Shown here: piece by piece, positions 61,951 to 64,000 of the stretch
Position numbering within the stretch: position 1 is the first letter of the stretch
Layout of the letters: each line of letters begins with the position of its first letter
Assembly: GCF_036421915.1 (NCBI RefSeq)
Contig: NZ_JAZGOM010000001.1
Strand: one strand, 5' to 3'
DNA: 64,000 nucleotides
Source: Georgenia_A wangjunii
GTDB taxonomy: Bacteria > Actinomycetota > Actinomycetes > Actinomycetales > Actinomycetaceae
The notes under the pieces: model-generated
The model's input: only the letters and a program-made list of their open reading frames with translations
Databases searched by the model: none
What the model was told of the DNA's origin: nothing
Position numbers and translations under genes: made by a program

Positions 61951-61971
61951 TGTGGACAACCATGTGGATAT
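61951..61971. promoter_or_regulatory. DnaA boxes upstream of gyrB
   Basis: TGTGGACAA at 61951 is a perfect match to the actinobacterial DnaA box (TTGTCCACA on the other strand). TGTGGATAT at 61963 matches 8 of 9, same orientation, 12 bases on. They lie about 170 bases before gyrB in the 277-bp DUF721-gyrB spacer, just before a TAGAAT -10-like box. Confidence 0.7.
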
Positions 61972-61995
61972 TCGTCACGACCCGCTCCGGCACAG

Positions 61996-62001
61996 TAGAA
62001 T
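61996..62001 (+). promoter_or_regulatory. Candidate gyrB -10 element
   Basis: TAGAAT with no good -35. It would give a leader of about 130 bases before gyrB and place the DnaA boxes at the polymerase-binding site. Confidence 0.4.
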
Positions 62002-62131
62002 CGATCGACCCGCCCGAGCGGCACCGGCTCGCCGGTGAGCCCGGGCCTCAGCGGCGCGCCTGCGTCACAGCTCCCGACCTGGTGGCTGTGTGGCGCTGCG
62101 TCGCGACGAGCTATGAGGAGAGCCCCCAACA

Positions 62132-64000
<1,869 letters not shown>

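Overview
The window is about 70% G+C throughout and carries the chromosomal origin neighbourhood of an actinobacterium. The gene order murJ - trxB - trxA - parB - parA - rsmG - jag - yidC - yidD - rnpA - rpmH - dnaA - dnaN - gnd - recF - DUF721 - gyrB is the classical actinobacterial origin block. The 6-phosphogluconate dehydrogenase gene between dnaN and recF, and the inositol-phosphate synthase with its PadR regulator, point to the order Micrococcales (a Georgenia/Cellulomonas-like organism). This placement is an inference from gene order and protein content, not from a database match.

Layout. 1-13.1 kb is mixed accessory and housekeeping: a 5'-truncated gluconokinase, a DUF2277 protein, an alpha/beta hydrolase, a methyltransferase, a very large secreted malectin-Kelch protein, a PhzF-like enzyme, a TetR-controlled ABC exporter operon with a clear palindromic operator, a GH15 trehalase-like enzyme and a small helix-hairpin-helix protein. 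13.1-18.3 kb is a specialised-metabolism-like cassette: flavin monooxygenase and methyltransferase, divergent from a large SARP/AfsR-type regulator. 18.4-22.0 kb holds a hemerythrin-like/PIN pair, a NUDIX hydrolase, and an operon of membrane protein, XRE regulator and quinone oxidoreductase with a perfect inverted repeat at its promoter. 22.0-29.7 kb is conserved: dnaB, a MATE transporter, the rpsF-ssb-rpsR-rplI operon and a bifunctional penicillin-binding protein. 29.9-36.4 kb carries PadR-ino1, an MFS transporter, a carbonic anhydrase, a pyrimidine-dimer glycosylase family protein with cca, and a NUDIX gene. 36.4-64 kb is the origin block proper, ending inside gyrB.

The genes of the right half act together in starting replication (DnaA, DnaN, RecF, GyrB, DnaB), segregating the origin (ParA, ParB, parS), inserting membrane proteins (YidC, YidD, Jag), processing tRNA (RnpA) and building the wall (MurJ with its pseudokinase, Ddl, PBP).

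The most striking structure is a gene-free stretch of about 2.9 kb between parA and rsmG (49.3-52.2 kb). It contains fourteen parS-like palindromes: eight have a perfect 14-bp core and one matches the full 16-bp consensus. Some lie in ~230-bp tandem units and some as closely packed pairs. It looks like a compact centromere. A second unexpected structure is a same-strand cluster of DnaA boxes upstream of dnaB (23.48-23.76 kb). It has better matches than the dnaA-dnaN origin region about 34 kb away. No rRNA, tRNA, CRISPR array, insertion sequence or prophage was recognised.
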